Shown here in pieces: positions 11,441 through 23,439 of a stretch of DNA of 64,000 bases (positions are counted from its first letter, which is position 1; every line of letters starts with the position of its first letter). Location: contig JADFUC010000804.1 in NCBI GenBank assembly GCA_019722365.1, positions 62,001 through 126,000 of the forward strand, given 5' to 3'. The DNA comes from Lithospermum erythrorhizon. Taxonomy: Eukaryota; Streptophyta; Magnoliopsida; Boraginales; Boraginaceae. Position numbers and translations under genes: made by a program. The notes below the pieces were generated by a model. The model had not been told where the DNA came from, ran no database searches, and worked only from the letters and a program-made list of their open reading frames with translations.

Positions 11441-13367
11441 GAGCAAAACATCATAAATTCTCAAACAGCAGTTATACCACAATAACAATATAACCGAAAC
11501 TCTTGAAAACAAGACGAGGACATTATCAACATTCGGGCCAGCGATGACATCTGCGATGTCAACCTGTGCAAGACAATGCACATAAAAGCTGTATCCGACA
11601 TTTTATATAATCGCGATTTGCCCTTTTTCCGGCGAGGTTCGCCCGTATAGCAGGGCATAATATCATATCCTTTCAGCGGGCTCACCCCTTCGTTCACCCA
11701 TGAATATCATATCCCTTTTCTCGTGAAACACCTTGCCCGATCGCTTTAATCTGATATCGTAAATCACTTTTACGTACACTGTAAGCGACCTCTCCCATGG
11801 AGCTCCACTTTACCGCATCCTAATAGCAAACGCGGCTACTCTCACATAACAGAGCCAAGCATGACCAGCAGCCAGCATACCTACCAAACATACCAACCAC
11901 GATAAAACATAACCACACACGACTCAATTTACAACAACTACAGAACCTAGATAAAACAATCATACAACAATCTTACACAACAATCTCATTATAAGCTTAC
12001 AATATACATAATACACTAATCTCATATAAACTCACTACCATAATATACATAACACCAGCTATCATACAATTCAACATTCATATCAATTCATAAATAATTA
12101 TATAGTCACATATCTATTTATCAAGTACTTCACTCAAACGTAAATAATATTATCATACGAGTGATAAATCCCCACCTTTGGCTAGTACCACTAGCGCCCG
12201 AGAAATCAATCGATCCACATGAGGCACTTTCAGCGTTCGAGTCTAAACAAAACACCGAAAGTACGATTACTACAAACTTAGATTATAAATTCTCTTTTAA
12301 CAACTTTTAGTACCCAATAGCCACTTTTACAGGTGAAATATTACTAGTTAATCTCAAGCGATAAACTAAACGGCATAATCGAACCAGCACCTTAACCATT
12401 TCGGCCCCCTCTACAACCCCATTCCCTAACACTTCATAATTTAACCAATCCAAAATATCAACTCTTCAGCCAACTTCATCCATTTAACAACCTTTAACCT
12501 CACAACCCGTTTACTAACCAAATCTAATAAGTAATTTCAACATATATTCATTAACAACTTATAAATCACAATTCCACCTCAAACAACTGTAAGGTCAAGA
12601 ACATACTTACATACCATTACAAGCGGTTTTTAGGAAAAAGTCAACACGAAGTCAACTCAAAGTCAACCTACTTCTACGAAACATTTTCTATCCCAAAAAT
12701 CGGTTATTATCATCTCCTATACTATAATCTAGGCACACAGATATAATCATATGCAATATTAAACCTCAAAACCGAAGTCCAAACTAAATCACAAAGTCAA
12801 CGTCCTAAAATGTCACCAATTACTCATCCAAATGTAACTTTGCTCTCCAAGAACAGCAATTTCAAGGGCCTAGAATGATTGGCATGTAATCGAAATACAA
12901 AAAAGTCAACAAAATTAATTCGAAACTCCCATGAAATACCCAAAAGATTGAGCCTTTTATGAATTCGAAGGATGATGAGGGAAACTTCTCAAGAAATTTG
13001 AGAGTCAAAGCTTCCTTGAGATGGAGGAGAAATCAAAGAAAAATTCAAGGGGGGAGTAGGGGAGGGTTTAGTGGTTGGGGAAAAAGAAGGGAGATGGGAT
13101 TTTCTTTTTTTCTTTTTATTTATCCTCTCTTAAGAAAGGGCTTGTTGGTATGTACTGTAGGAAGGATGAGGAAAAGCAGGTTGATGCGGATGAAAATCGA
13201 GACCGTTTTAGTTCAGTGATACCTACCAGATTCCCGACTACTTAATGCTAATTTCCAACATCGACATTTATAATTACATGAAAAATATCAAAATTAGGTC
13301 CAATTTTCACGTTAATTAATTCCTTCCATTTTAATTTATTAATTGACGATAGATTACCGATTATACA
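11441..13367 (-). repeat. Element A 3' LTR, truncated
   Basis: Matches the element A 5' LTR closely in order and content, for example GAGCAAAACATCAT at 11441 and at 25433. The sense start is TGTATAAT at 13367. About 680 bp expected at the lower end (the counterpart of 24759-25432) is absent, replaced by plus-strand LTR2. Confidence 0.75.
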
Positions 13368-13378
13368 TTCTACCCACC
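13368..13378 (-). other. Polypurine tract of element A
   Basis: Sense-strand GGTGGGTAGAA lies directly upstream of the 3' LTR start. Element B has the near-identical GGCGGGTAGAA at the same place, supporting its role as primer for plus-strand synthesis. Confidence 0.65.
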
Positions 13379-13440
13379 TAACAAAACTTTCATCCTCGAA
13401 ATTTCTCAGCACCAATTATACGGAAAGATAAAATCAAAAA

Positions 13441-13803
13441 AACCATAACAACTAACCTTAAGCGAAAACACTGCGGATATCGGCTCATATCACCCTCGCG
13501 CTCCAGCATGGGCACCACCTTTCGATGATTCTTCCACAAAAAATTTGCAATTTCAATTCTTTGTTCCTCAACACGCTTCTCTCTACGATCCCGGAATCCT
13601 CAACGGGTCCTTCCTCGTATGTCAAGTCACGCCCCAGAGTCTCCGAGTTGAAACTCTAAAATATCGACTAAATCCGACGCGTACTTCCTCAGCGACAAGA
13701 AACATGGAAGCGTCGTGAATCGCTTTCCGACTCTCTAGGCAAGGCGAAGCGGTAAAACTCTTTGCTCACTTTTGTCAAAATTTCAAGCGGCCCAATGTAC
13801 GGG
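13441..13803 (-). pseudogene. Element A integrase C-terminus with chromodomain-like tail
   Basis: On the minus strand, frames match the end of a Ty3/gypsy polyprotein: IGPLEIL at the start, FHVS about 40 residues later, then RNKEIEIANFLWKNHRK and EREGDM, as in the chromodomain-type tail of plant chromoviruses. It continues the integrase frame seen at 20226, across the element C insertion. There are several frameshifts and stops. Confidence 0.8.
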
Positions 13804-14225
13804 TGTTGAAATCTAGTATAATTTCATTTGCTTGATAACAATTTAGCATCCCCGGATCCTCAAAATGATATAAATTAATCTAAAACACATAATTAACATT
13901 ATGAATAGCAAGGAGCACTTACGGTGATGCGGTAAATCTATCAACAACAAATTCTTTCCACCAGAAAGCTTCCTTTGAATTCCATGGATTTAGGCAATTC
14001 AAATGTAGTGCCTCACAGTTAGTTCACGCTGAGGAGAGGTTGGAATCCTACATTTGTATTTGCTAGAACATGAGTTGATTGGATGAAAATGGAGAGGCAA
14101 ATGGAGAGGCAAAAGCTTTGTTTTCACCATAGAAAACCATATAATGAAAAACCTAATAAGTTTGTTTATATATGCTCCGAGCCTAAAGCGAATAACCATG
14201 AGCCGACCACGTTAATGTAATAGAC
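13804..14225 (-). repeat. Element C left LTR (partial)
   Basis: Aligns with the right LTR from TGTTGAAATCTAG through the shared CCTCAAAATGATATAAATTA and the ATGTAGTGCCTC stretch. Similarity is lost near 14225, so only about 420 bp of the 969-bp LTR remains recognisable. Confidence 0.7.
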
Positions 14226-15840
14226 TTCAACCACTCATTAATGTGAAGCCCTTACTAGTGAGATTAGACCTCTAATGAGATTGCCTTGTCAATAAATCTG
14301 TCTATTTATAAATTTAATCTATTATTATAGATTTCAATCGCCTCAGAGCTTCATGACATCTTAAACTTAACAAGCAAATGTCATGCAGAAGCTCACCTTA
14401 TATATAATGTGTTGATCATAACATGTCACATATATGTAAACAGGCTCACAAATGTACAAGAATCTAATCCCACTACTATACCTTATAAAGGTTGTAGGAA
14501 ATTTCTTCAACATTTAGTGTATAAAACTTCATTTATCTGATCGTACTCAGCCCCAACCTTTAAGGAACTCAAGGTTCTTCATCACTCTTGATTCTTATTG
14601 ATTTTCATCAAGTATCAAAGTGAGGAATATAACTCCATTATACTCAATCTTAAGTTTACAACTTTAGATTCTAGTAGTATAGAAACTTTCTTTTACATTC
14701 TCGCTTGAGATGTGGAGTTCCAATAACAATGTCAAGTATCCATCATCACTGATCATTACTTAGGAACATTCTTTGGATAACTTGCATATGCCCATGTTAC
14801 AACTTGTGGAATAGCAATAAAGAAGTTTAGAAATATAAACATGAGCATAGTCAGCAACAGATATGTTTAATATTGGTTTCTCAACCAAATGTATGATTAA
14901 GCGGCTTCATTCATGGTGATTGCTCGACTGTGAGGGCTCATTTATTACTTACGATGATTCACCATCAGAGAGAAATAATATAGTATGAGCTCTTACTCAC
15001 GATGAATCACCATCAGGAAGATAAATAAGGCTTTTATACTCATGTATTCCATACTTATTTCACTTAAATGACCTCGAAATCATTTATTAGATATTATTTA
15101 TTCATGTTGTCATTTTGTATCCACAAATTTAGGCTTTAAATGCATCAGAGTGAATCTCCTTGATATAACCGAAGGAGTTCTAATCTTTGGTTTTGGTATC
15201 TCCCTCTGAACACTTGAATGTATTCAAGTCACATATTTATTTCCACTATTTGTACTTCATAATGAAGACTCTATATGTACAATAAATTGCAACATTATAG
15301 TGGATGGAAATAAATACCAACTTCCTTCTGGTTATGTACAAAATGACTTAATATCAACTTTGGATTTGAGTTAAATTATGTCTACTACAGTGACATAATA
15401 CTAACTTATCCTATACGAGATGTTTCAAAGTTTGTTTATCAAACAAAACTCATGATTATACCATGATTGAATATGAATAAATTAATTTAAAGGTAGGTGC
15501 TAACCCAACCTTAATATGTGAAGTATTTCATTCTTGTGTCTCGACCACGTTAAACACAATCCTTACTTGTATCACTCAACTATTGACACATCTAAGGTTA
15601 GAATGAAACTATCTTGGTATATAAAATTGAAAGATCTACGTCCATTTGTGTTTAACTTCACTAAGCACTTGATTCCTCGGTCGATATCTTATGATCACGT
15701 TTTAAGATTGAATGATGTCACCATTCTTGGATGATATACTACTTATATCGATGATACTTCGACTCGGAGACATTAGTATTCATATGGTCCTTTCCATGCC
15801 ATATCAACTTTCATTGTATCATTCAACAGCTCAAATCTTC

Positions 15841-16066
15841 AATTAACTTGTATGTAAACATACAAACTTAGTTTTGAACTAGCGAACCTTCTCTTAAGTC
15901 TAGTAAATTAGGCTTAGTTTATCTTTTCAAGATTATACTCAAGTCTTGTTCTCTTTAATTAACTTGTATGTAAACATACAAACTTAATTTAGACTAGTGA
16001 ACCTCCCACTAAGTTTATTAGAGTTGACTTAGTTCATCTTTTTCAAGATTATACTCAAGTCTCGTT
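15841..16066. repeat. Two-copy 116-bp tandem repeat in element C
   Basis: Copy 1 is 15841-15956 and copy 2 about 15957-16066. Both begin AATTAACTTGTATGTAAACA and end with GATTATACTCAAGTCT. The copies differ by scattered substitutions and small indels. Confidence 0.8.
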
Positions 16067-17726
16067 AAGTCATTATCCATAAGTGTCATTCAATGCGTTT
16101 GTTGTTCGAGCTTCGCTTTTAAAGAAGAGAGTAAGTAATGTTTCCTTAATGGAATCTTTGATATGGAAGCGATGTAAGTCAAGCGACATACACCTACTCT
16201 TACAAGTGCAAAGAAAGTAGTTTAGAATCTGACCTCTTAAATGGAGGATTTAAAAACTATGCACTCTTATAATGTAATCGCCTATCATTCACGAGAGCTC
16301 GATAACTTTCTTTGTATCTTGTCTTTCCGACTATCGTTATACTTGGCTCATATCCATGATTAAATCGCATGTGAGTCAAAACTAATTATTCTCGACAGCG
16401 ATATTGACAAGACGTATAGCTTTGACAACAAGGTATTTGAGATATGAGATTTAATCAAATCTCTTTCCAATTCTAAATGTGCCAAAATCCTTCTTTCTAT
16501 GCTTTAAAGTTAAATAATAGAGCGGGAATCATTAACTTCAACTTATAGTTCCATATTCACTCAAGCTGGCCACAAGTGACGTGAGAACATAATAGATAAC
16601 TTTGTATTTGGTTACATACCATAGCTTTTGTTTCCTCACAATTCATGAACCGTATTAAAACCGTGTTAAAGAAACTAAATACCAATCACATGTCCTGAAA
16701 TGTAGATACACAACATTCAAGATCATTCAATAGTTTTTTCTCAATCGAGTTATAAAAGAGATCAAACTATTTATTATTTAAGGCTTGTTTGGTGGCTAAG
16801 AGACAATATGACATATTGGTCTTGATAGCATCGTCACCTTTTGATTGAATCAAAATTAATTATTCTTGATCATATCGTATGAGCTTTTCCGCATGAACCA
16901 AAGTTCATGCAACGTATCCGCGTGATTGAGTCAAGTCTTAAATGTTTGTGGTATTTAAAGTTTATCCTCTATTACCATACAACCGATTCTGATGGTTAGA
17001 AAGATCGCGTTGTAACACTTTGTATCAACAAGTCATTGGATTTCTCCTTAACTTATTTTATTTAAATTATAAAGTCATGCATTTAGTTTGCCCAATGAAT
17101 GGTGAATAAAATAGAGTAAACTTAATGTAAAACATAATAGGAAATATGCAACTTAAAATAAACAGTGTAGTTCAAAACAATCCATACGTATTTACAAAAT
17201 GAATTGTAAATATAATACATGTACTTCAAATCTCACAAAATGTACAAGGTATCAAGATCTACTATGCCAAATCCAAAGCGGCAACTCTTTGCAACATTTT
17301 GAATCGAGTTATAATAGTAGGTTATCAACCAATTATGTAAAACTTCACTTAACTCTTTATTAATACATTATATCTTTTAAAGTACTACCGACTTTTTATA
17401 TCTCCGACAAACCGGTTAAGCATACCAATTAAACCAAGTACTTGGAATAATCATGCGAAGCCCACAGCGTTGGTAAATCCCACTTCAACATGATCCATTG
17501 TCATATCTAAGTGCAAAGGCGTAACACACCGTACGGTGTGCCGGATAATGCAACCGATTTCCATGACTTTAAAATTGGCTTGATACGTTGCTTAAATTTT
17601 AATTGGTGAGATTAATGTTATTTAACTTTGTTAACCTGCATAGGTAAGCACATATTCAAGCAACATCGCATGAAAAATAAATAAATAACACACATTTTAG
17701 GAGATATAGATACTGATATTTTAGGA

Positions 17727-17788
17727 CCTATTACATCACTTAACAAGTGAAATGCTAACATAAGTCCTATTACAGCACTTAACAAGTG
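17727..17788. repeat. Short direct repeat in element C
   Basis: A 23-bp motif beginning CCTATTACA and containing CACTTAACAAGTG occurs at 17727 and 17766 with one mismatch. CACTTAACAAGTG holds a near-palindrome (CACTT..AAGTG). Confidence 0.75.
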
Positions 17789-18499
17789 CAAGTCTTGTAT
17801 TCTTCAGCACCTTGAAACCTCAAGTTCTCCAAGTGCCGTCTTTGTGGAAATGCTATCTTGATGCCACCGCGTGATGCATCTTACTACTCACAACTTGACT
17901 TAGACAGCACACGGGCTTGTGGGTAAATGAATACAAGAATAAAAGAAATACGACTCAGCAGGTCGTTTACAACATTCGATGCGCGGACCGTAAATAAATA
18001 AATAAATTAAAGTAAGATTGTATCTAAATACTTCTTTCCGTTTCCACCCAACAATATATATGGGCAAAACATTAAAACAAATAAATGCACTTAATGTCAT
18101 ATATATTAAATGAAATGATAAATGTGTTCATAATTAATTGCCCATTATTTTACAATTAATTATCCATTAATGTAAATTTTAAATTTAAATATATTCCCAC
18201 ATGATTAATGATAATTATTACAATAATTATCAGCCACTTAAATCATGGAATAATTACTTACAAGTAATTAACTCCAAAATTTAAAATTTAAAAGTCACCG
18301 TAAGAACATATTTTCAAAATTATCAATTAATGAAAATAATTATGAAAGGGAAATATAAATCAAATTAATTTCATTCAAGATATATATTCAATTATCTTAA
18401 TGAAAAGAAAAATTTATGGTTAACATTTAAAACCGAAATTAATAATTACCAATAAATTTTCAAACCAAAAATAATTGCAAAATTACATTTAGGATTTTC

Positions 18500-18650
18500 T
18501 AAAGCGGGCCAGCGAACTTCGCGGCCAAAACCGCCGGCCTCCGGCCACCCACGACCGACACGCGGCGGCGGTGCCGTAATCTGATGCGATGGGCTGCGAC
18601 TGATGGCGAGAGCGTCGGTTCCGCCACGGGCAGCGCCCGGGAGAATCATG
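18500..18650. other. GC-rich patch inside AT-rich element C
   Basis: A sharply bounded stretch of about 150 bp rich in CCGGCC and GGCGGC-like words, flanked by sequence well over 65% AT by eye. Minus-strand frames give short Pro/Gly/Arg-rich runs. It could be the start of a captured gene fragment or part of an unusual leader; no homology is recognised. Confidence 0.5.
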
Positions 18651-19256
18651 AGGTTAGCGACCGATTTTTGGTAATTCATTTAGGTTTGATTTTTCGGATT
18701 AATTGCAACTTTTGTAAAAGCGATTTGGGCTCTAAAAATTCCAAAGATGCAGGATTTTCTTGAACATCAACAATATCATTATTGAACACGTCCAAGTGGT
18801 AGTTTATCAAAACACTTAGTTTTCGATTAAACCCAAACGTCAAATTCAAGCGAATTTTTGGAGTATAAAAATTCAAAAAATTATGAAAAACATAAAAGCA
18901 TGAACCTCAAAAGTTAAGAACACGAGATTTAATTTCATAATTTTCTAAAATTTCTAAACCTCGCTGTAAATCGAAAATGATTCTACCTCAAATTAAAATA
19001 TAAATTAATCAATTTTAATCCGCTTTTCAATTCATGAAACAATTAAATAAACATCAAATCATCAAAATCAATTCATGAAATGATGATTCCGACCATGTAA
19101 AACATATATATAAAAATGGGTTGATTTTTTCATATTATATATTCATCCAATTGAATATAAATCATGAAATAATCAAATTAACTAACTATATGTCAACACC
19201 ACCGATCAAATTAGATAATATATATCAAACTTGGAAGGTAGGCTCACGGGGGCCTT

Positions 19257-20225
19257 TGTTAGAATCTAGTATGAATTTCATTTGTGATAAACACCAAATT
19301 CATACATCCGAATCCTCAAAATGATATAAATTAATCTAAAACACATAATTAACAATTATGAATAACAGAGCACTTGGTGATCTTAGGCGGAAGTCTGTCA
19401 ACCAAATTCTTTCACGAAGCCTCCTTTGAATTCCATCGTTGAAGCGCTGGAAATGTAGTGCCTCTAGTTAGTTGCACATCGAGGAGAGGTTAGATCCTAC
19501 ATTTGTGTTTGCTAGAACATGGGTTGATTTGGATGAAAAATCAAGAGAAGAATTTTCAATTCTTCCCTTGAACATTTCGGCCATGAGGAGAGAAATGGAG
19601 GAGGCAAATCTTTTGTTTTCATTCATGAAACCATATAATAGAAAACCTTAATAAGTTTTTCTTATATATGCCAAACCTAAAAGCCCAACCGAATAGTTAA
19701 TGAGCCAGCCCGTTAAGTTTAATTAAACCGTTAAGTAAAATCAAACACTAACAAGTTGTTAATAGTAACTAACAAGTTACTAACGAGCTCAACTAACTAT
19801 CGAATTAATTCAATTGACTAATTAATTAATTCGGGTTCATCCAATTTCTATTTTACATTATCAATGTAAAATTCCCAATTGAGAATATTCGTTGATTACA
19901 ATCAACTCTCAATTTAGCAAATGTAGTTTAATTTCATACATGAAATATAATCCAACGTCACTGTATGTGTGTGACCTTCTAGGCTCAGATAATAGTAAGT
20001 TGTATAATAATAACAATTGACCATTATTATTACTATAACGATTAATGGAAGATCTAGCAATCGCTCATAACCCTTAAATTATCACTGAGAGCCAAACTAG
20101 TAATATACAATTACTAAAGGTGAACACTAAGTTCGATAATCACAATTAATAACCCGGTAAATGAATTGATACACAATTGTCGCCTTGAACAAAATAAAAG
20201 GAATCAATTCTCATTGATTTCAACA
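19257..20225 (-). repeat. Element C right LTR (969 bp)
   Basis: Begins TGTTAGAATC and ends GATTTCAACA. Shares the CCTCAAAATGATATAAATTA block and the ATGTAGTGCCTC block with the left copy. This is the more complete LTR of the pair. Confidence 0.75.
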
Positions 20226-21272
20226 CGGGGGACTCAACTTCCCTCTTCTCCCGAACCTCATTACACCTTTCCATGGAGATATCTTCAAGTACCGATTCGC
20301 CCCACCTCGAAAGACAAATCTATCCGACGTCGATCGGCGTACTTCTTTTGTCTATCCTGTGCCGTTCTCAAATGTTGTTGTATCACCTTTACTCTCTCTA
20401 TCGAACTTTCCACCAACTCAGACCCATAAATCTTCCTTTCCCCCACTTCATTCCAACATATCGGAGTTCTACACCTTCGACCATACAAGGCTTCGAATGG
20501 TGCCATCCCAATGCTAGCTTGAAAACTATTGTTATAAGCAAACTCCATTTTTGGCAACTCTTCATCCCAACTACCAGAGAAACTCAACACACAAGCTCGT
20601 AGCATGTCTTCCAACGTTTGAATCGTTCTCTCGGATAATCCGTCCGTTTGAGGATGAAACCTTGATATAATTTACCTTAAATTTTTAATGCCTCACAGAG
20701 CTTTCCCCAGAAACCTTTAGAGTGAACCTTGGAAATCCACATCCGAGAAACGATACTCTCAGGCCTCCATGTAGTCTCACCACTTGGTCCACATACATCC
20801 TGGCCAACTTCTCGGGTCATCGGTTGACTTAATAGGTAGAAAATGAGTGGTCTTAGATAGTCTATCCCACAATTACACCTAAATCCCATTATTATTTCTT
20901 TCTGAGTTTTCGGAAGCCCAAATACAAAATCCATGGTGATCTTCTCCCATGTCCATTCAGGTATCGGTAGCGGTTGCAGCAACCCCGCGGATGGTTTATG
21001 GTCAATCTTGACTTGTTGGCAAATTAAGCGCCGCTCACAATCGACAATTTCTTTCTTGTTCACGGCCACCAATAGTTCTCGCAGAATTTCGGTATTCCGT
21101 TACTTCCTGGATGCATATTATATGAAGCATTGTGAGCTTCATCCAAGATCTCCCTTTTTAGGTCTGCAAAGTGGGGCACAACCACTCGCTCTCCTAATCT
21201 AAGAACACCATCATCACCTATCGTAAAATCAGGTTTACCTCCCTCTTTCGCTTCCTCAATCATGCCTCGCAC
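20226..21272 (-). pseudogene. Element A integrase (zinc domain and core)
   Basis: Minus-strand frames match Ty3/gypsy integrase in order. Around 21060-21272 is the HHCC region, with LKREILDEAHNASYNMHPG and NYWWP. CQQVKIDHKPSAGLLQPLP, PEWTWEKITMDFVFGLPKT and SIVSR follow across 20677-21030. The C-terminal core with WDEELPKMEFAYNNSF, GMAPFEALYGRRCRTP and WNEVGERK occupies 20285-20614. Frameshifts separate these blocks. The frame runs to KLSP at 20226, where element C interrupts it. Confidence 0.9.
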
Positions 21273-22816
21273 CTTTTCATCTTTCTTTTGTGGCTATTTA
21301 TCCAGTAATCATGAGTCTCGCTTCGCTAGGCCTAAGGATCCATCCTCAACCTCAAAATTTATTCCCAATCATTTTCAGCACCAACTCACTTTGGTTTCTT
21401 CACTTTCCCTTTTAAACCCAAAGCATCCGCCACTGCATTTGTTTTTGGATGGTACTTAATCGTTTACATCGTAGTCACTTTCGAGAGAAACTACATCCAC
21501 GCCGTTGTCTCAAATTCAATAACTTTGACATGGTAATATACTTCAAACTATTGTGATCGGTGAATATCATTATTTAACCCCATACAAGTAGTGTCTCCCA
21601 AATTTTCAAAGCCCCGAAAACAATTCTGACCAACTCTAAGTCATGGGTAAGGATAATTCTTCTCGTGATTCTTCCAATTGTGTCGAAGCATACGGATCAC
21701 CTTCTATTATGCATCAAAGCTTCTGACCCTAAACCTTGATGTGAAGCATCGTTGTACACCACATACCCTTCATTCCCTGACGGTAGTGTCAACACTGGTG
21801 TTGTAGTCAATCTCCTCTTCAGCTCATTAAAGCAGACATCACACTCTTCACCCCACACAAATGGTACGCCCTTTCTTGTCAACTTGGTCGCCGGGTGGCG
21901 GTGCGAAAAGTCTTGTATGAATCTTCTATAATACACGGCTAAGCCCAAGAAACTTCTCCCGCCCGGTCACACTTGTGGGTCTCTCCCAATTCATCACCAC
22001 TTCCACCTTTTGTGGGTCCACACTAACACCTTCGCCGAGATGACATGACCTAAGAATTGTACCTTTCCCAACCAAAATTCGCTTTAGAAAACTGCGTACA
22101 ACTTATTTAAGCGTAAGTTTCCAATACTTTCCTCGAATGCTCGTCATGTTCCAACTCACTCCTAGAACTAGATTAAGATGTAGATCAGTAAGATACGACC
22201 ACAAACTTATCAAGAACTCCACGAAAACCGCGGTTCATCGGGTCCATGAAAGTTCTTTGGGTCATTTGTCAAACCAAAGCGGCATCACCAAGGGCTTCAT
22301 AGTTCCGTATCTTATTCGAAAGGTGAGGATTTTGATATATCATCTTCCTTAATCCTCGATTGGTGATATCAGGACCTCAAATTAATTTTTAAAGAACCTT
22401 TTCATCCCTCGGAAGATCGAAAAGGTCATCAATCTACCAACAGCGGATACGATTTTAATAGTCACTTTGTTCGATTGTCGATGTCGATACAAAGCCTAAA
22501 TGCGTTTCATCCGCTTAACTGGCGAACAATACTTTGGAGCACCCCATGGAGAATAACTTTCCGGCACGTCGTCCATTCTCCAACAACTCACGCAGCTACG
22601 TGTTCAACTCCTTCAACTTTCTTGGAGCCATTACATGCGGTGCCATAGATACGGGCAGTTCACAGTACCCGGCTTCAATCGAAAATTCAATCCTGCTGTT
22701 GGGAGGTAGTCACCCGAGCCAAATCTTTTCGGAAACACATCCTCAAATTCTCTCACAATCGGACATTTTTCAAGCTTAGGCTCATCTTTCTTCAAATCGT
22801 TACATAGCAAACCCAA
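21273..22816 (-). pseudogene. Element A reverse transcriptase and RNase H
   Basis: REFEDVFP at about 22760 marks the N-terminal RT boundary typical of Ty3/gypsy. YYRRFIQDFS, TRKGVPFVWGEEC and LKRRLTTTPVLTLPSG (21740-21948) are the RT-RNase H connection, followed by VVYNDASHQGLG. TDHNSLKYI-type RNase H sequence lies near 21555 and KYHPKTNAVADAL near 21440. Multiple frameshifts and stops make it non-functional. Confidence 0.9.
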
Positions 22817-22899
22817 TACATCCCTTGTTCAGTAACTACGAGTTTCTTTACGAAATCAAAGCAGATGGTAAAACCCTCCTATTCCCGATAACTTCGTAA

Positions 22900-23020
22900 T
22901 TCGGGCCTATCGGGGCTAGTAAACACAATTTCTTCACGGTGACAATTTATTCTGACTGGTATTTTTCCACCCAATCCATTCCCAAAATTAAGTCAAATCC
23001 ACTAATTCAAAGGTAATGGA
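22900..23020 (-). pseudogene. Element A protease remnant
   Basis: A minus-strand frame resembling FDLILGMDW, the conserved end of the gypsy aspartic protease domain, occurs near 22980-23010. It lies between gag and RT as expected. The catalytic DTGA-type motif is not legible because of frameshifts. Confidence 0.55.
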
Positions 23021-23439
23021 TACACACCTCTGTCATGGATTGCTCAATAGCTTAAGGAGCAATTTCTATAAACCTCCCGTTACTTGACGACCTCCCACAA
23101 GAATTGTCATTATTATTAAAGGTACTGTTAGATGTTCATAACTCCAAGGTAACCTTACCTTAGTTAAAGAGATATAAAAGAGTGTGGCTCGAGTCAAAAG
23201 CGATACTCGAGCGTAATCTATAAAGATAAATTACATGCCATTCTCGGAATATCCGTGCTTCACATTGCGTATTTGCATTGATTTATACTCTTGCGGTACC
23301 AACTCCACTCATCTTCTTTAACTTTTGCCCTTTAGGCCAGTCTACGCTGATCACCGTACGACTCTGTCGTCCTCAGGCCGTCCACCTCGGCACTAAGATC
23401 CGCTCTCCCGGTACATGCTCCCAGAGCTAAAGTGAGCAC

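Larger units (their letters stand above)
14226..19256. other. Interior of element C, no recognisable coding domain
   Basis: About 5 kb of AT-rich sequence without gag or pol motifs that I can identify on either strand. It contains a 116-bp tandem duplication (15841-16066), a 39-bp-period repeat (17727-17788) and a sharply GC-rich patch (about 18500-18650). The short frames here look like chance ORFs. Confidence 0.5.
13804..20225 (-). mobile_element. Element C: LTR retrotransposon derivative nested in element A integrase
   Basis: Bounded by TGTTGAAATC at 13804 and GATTTCAACA ending at 20225, a perfect 10-bp inverted terminal match. Flanks are ACGGG (left) and CGGGG (right, after the terminal A), a near-match to a 5-bp target duplication. 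The element A integrase reads up to ...GKLSP on the right side and resumes with YIGP-type sequence on the left, which dates the insertion after element A. The left and right ends share about 400 bp of LTR sequence. A partial GAGCCTACC next to the right LTR resembles a tRNA-Met primer site and suggests minus orientation. No pol domain is recognisable inside, so it is a non-autonomous (LARD-like) or heavily decayed element. Confidence 0.75.

Noticed and set aside
18446..18876. Minus-strand ORFs as a possible gag of element C
   Set aside because: No zinc knuckle or gag motif; the second part is only the GC-rich patch translated. Kept as a finding about composition instead.
20166..20602. Plus-strand ORFs at the element A integrase
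   Set aside because: Shadows of the minus-strand integrase frame, which carries the recognised motifs.
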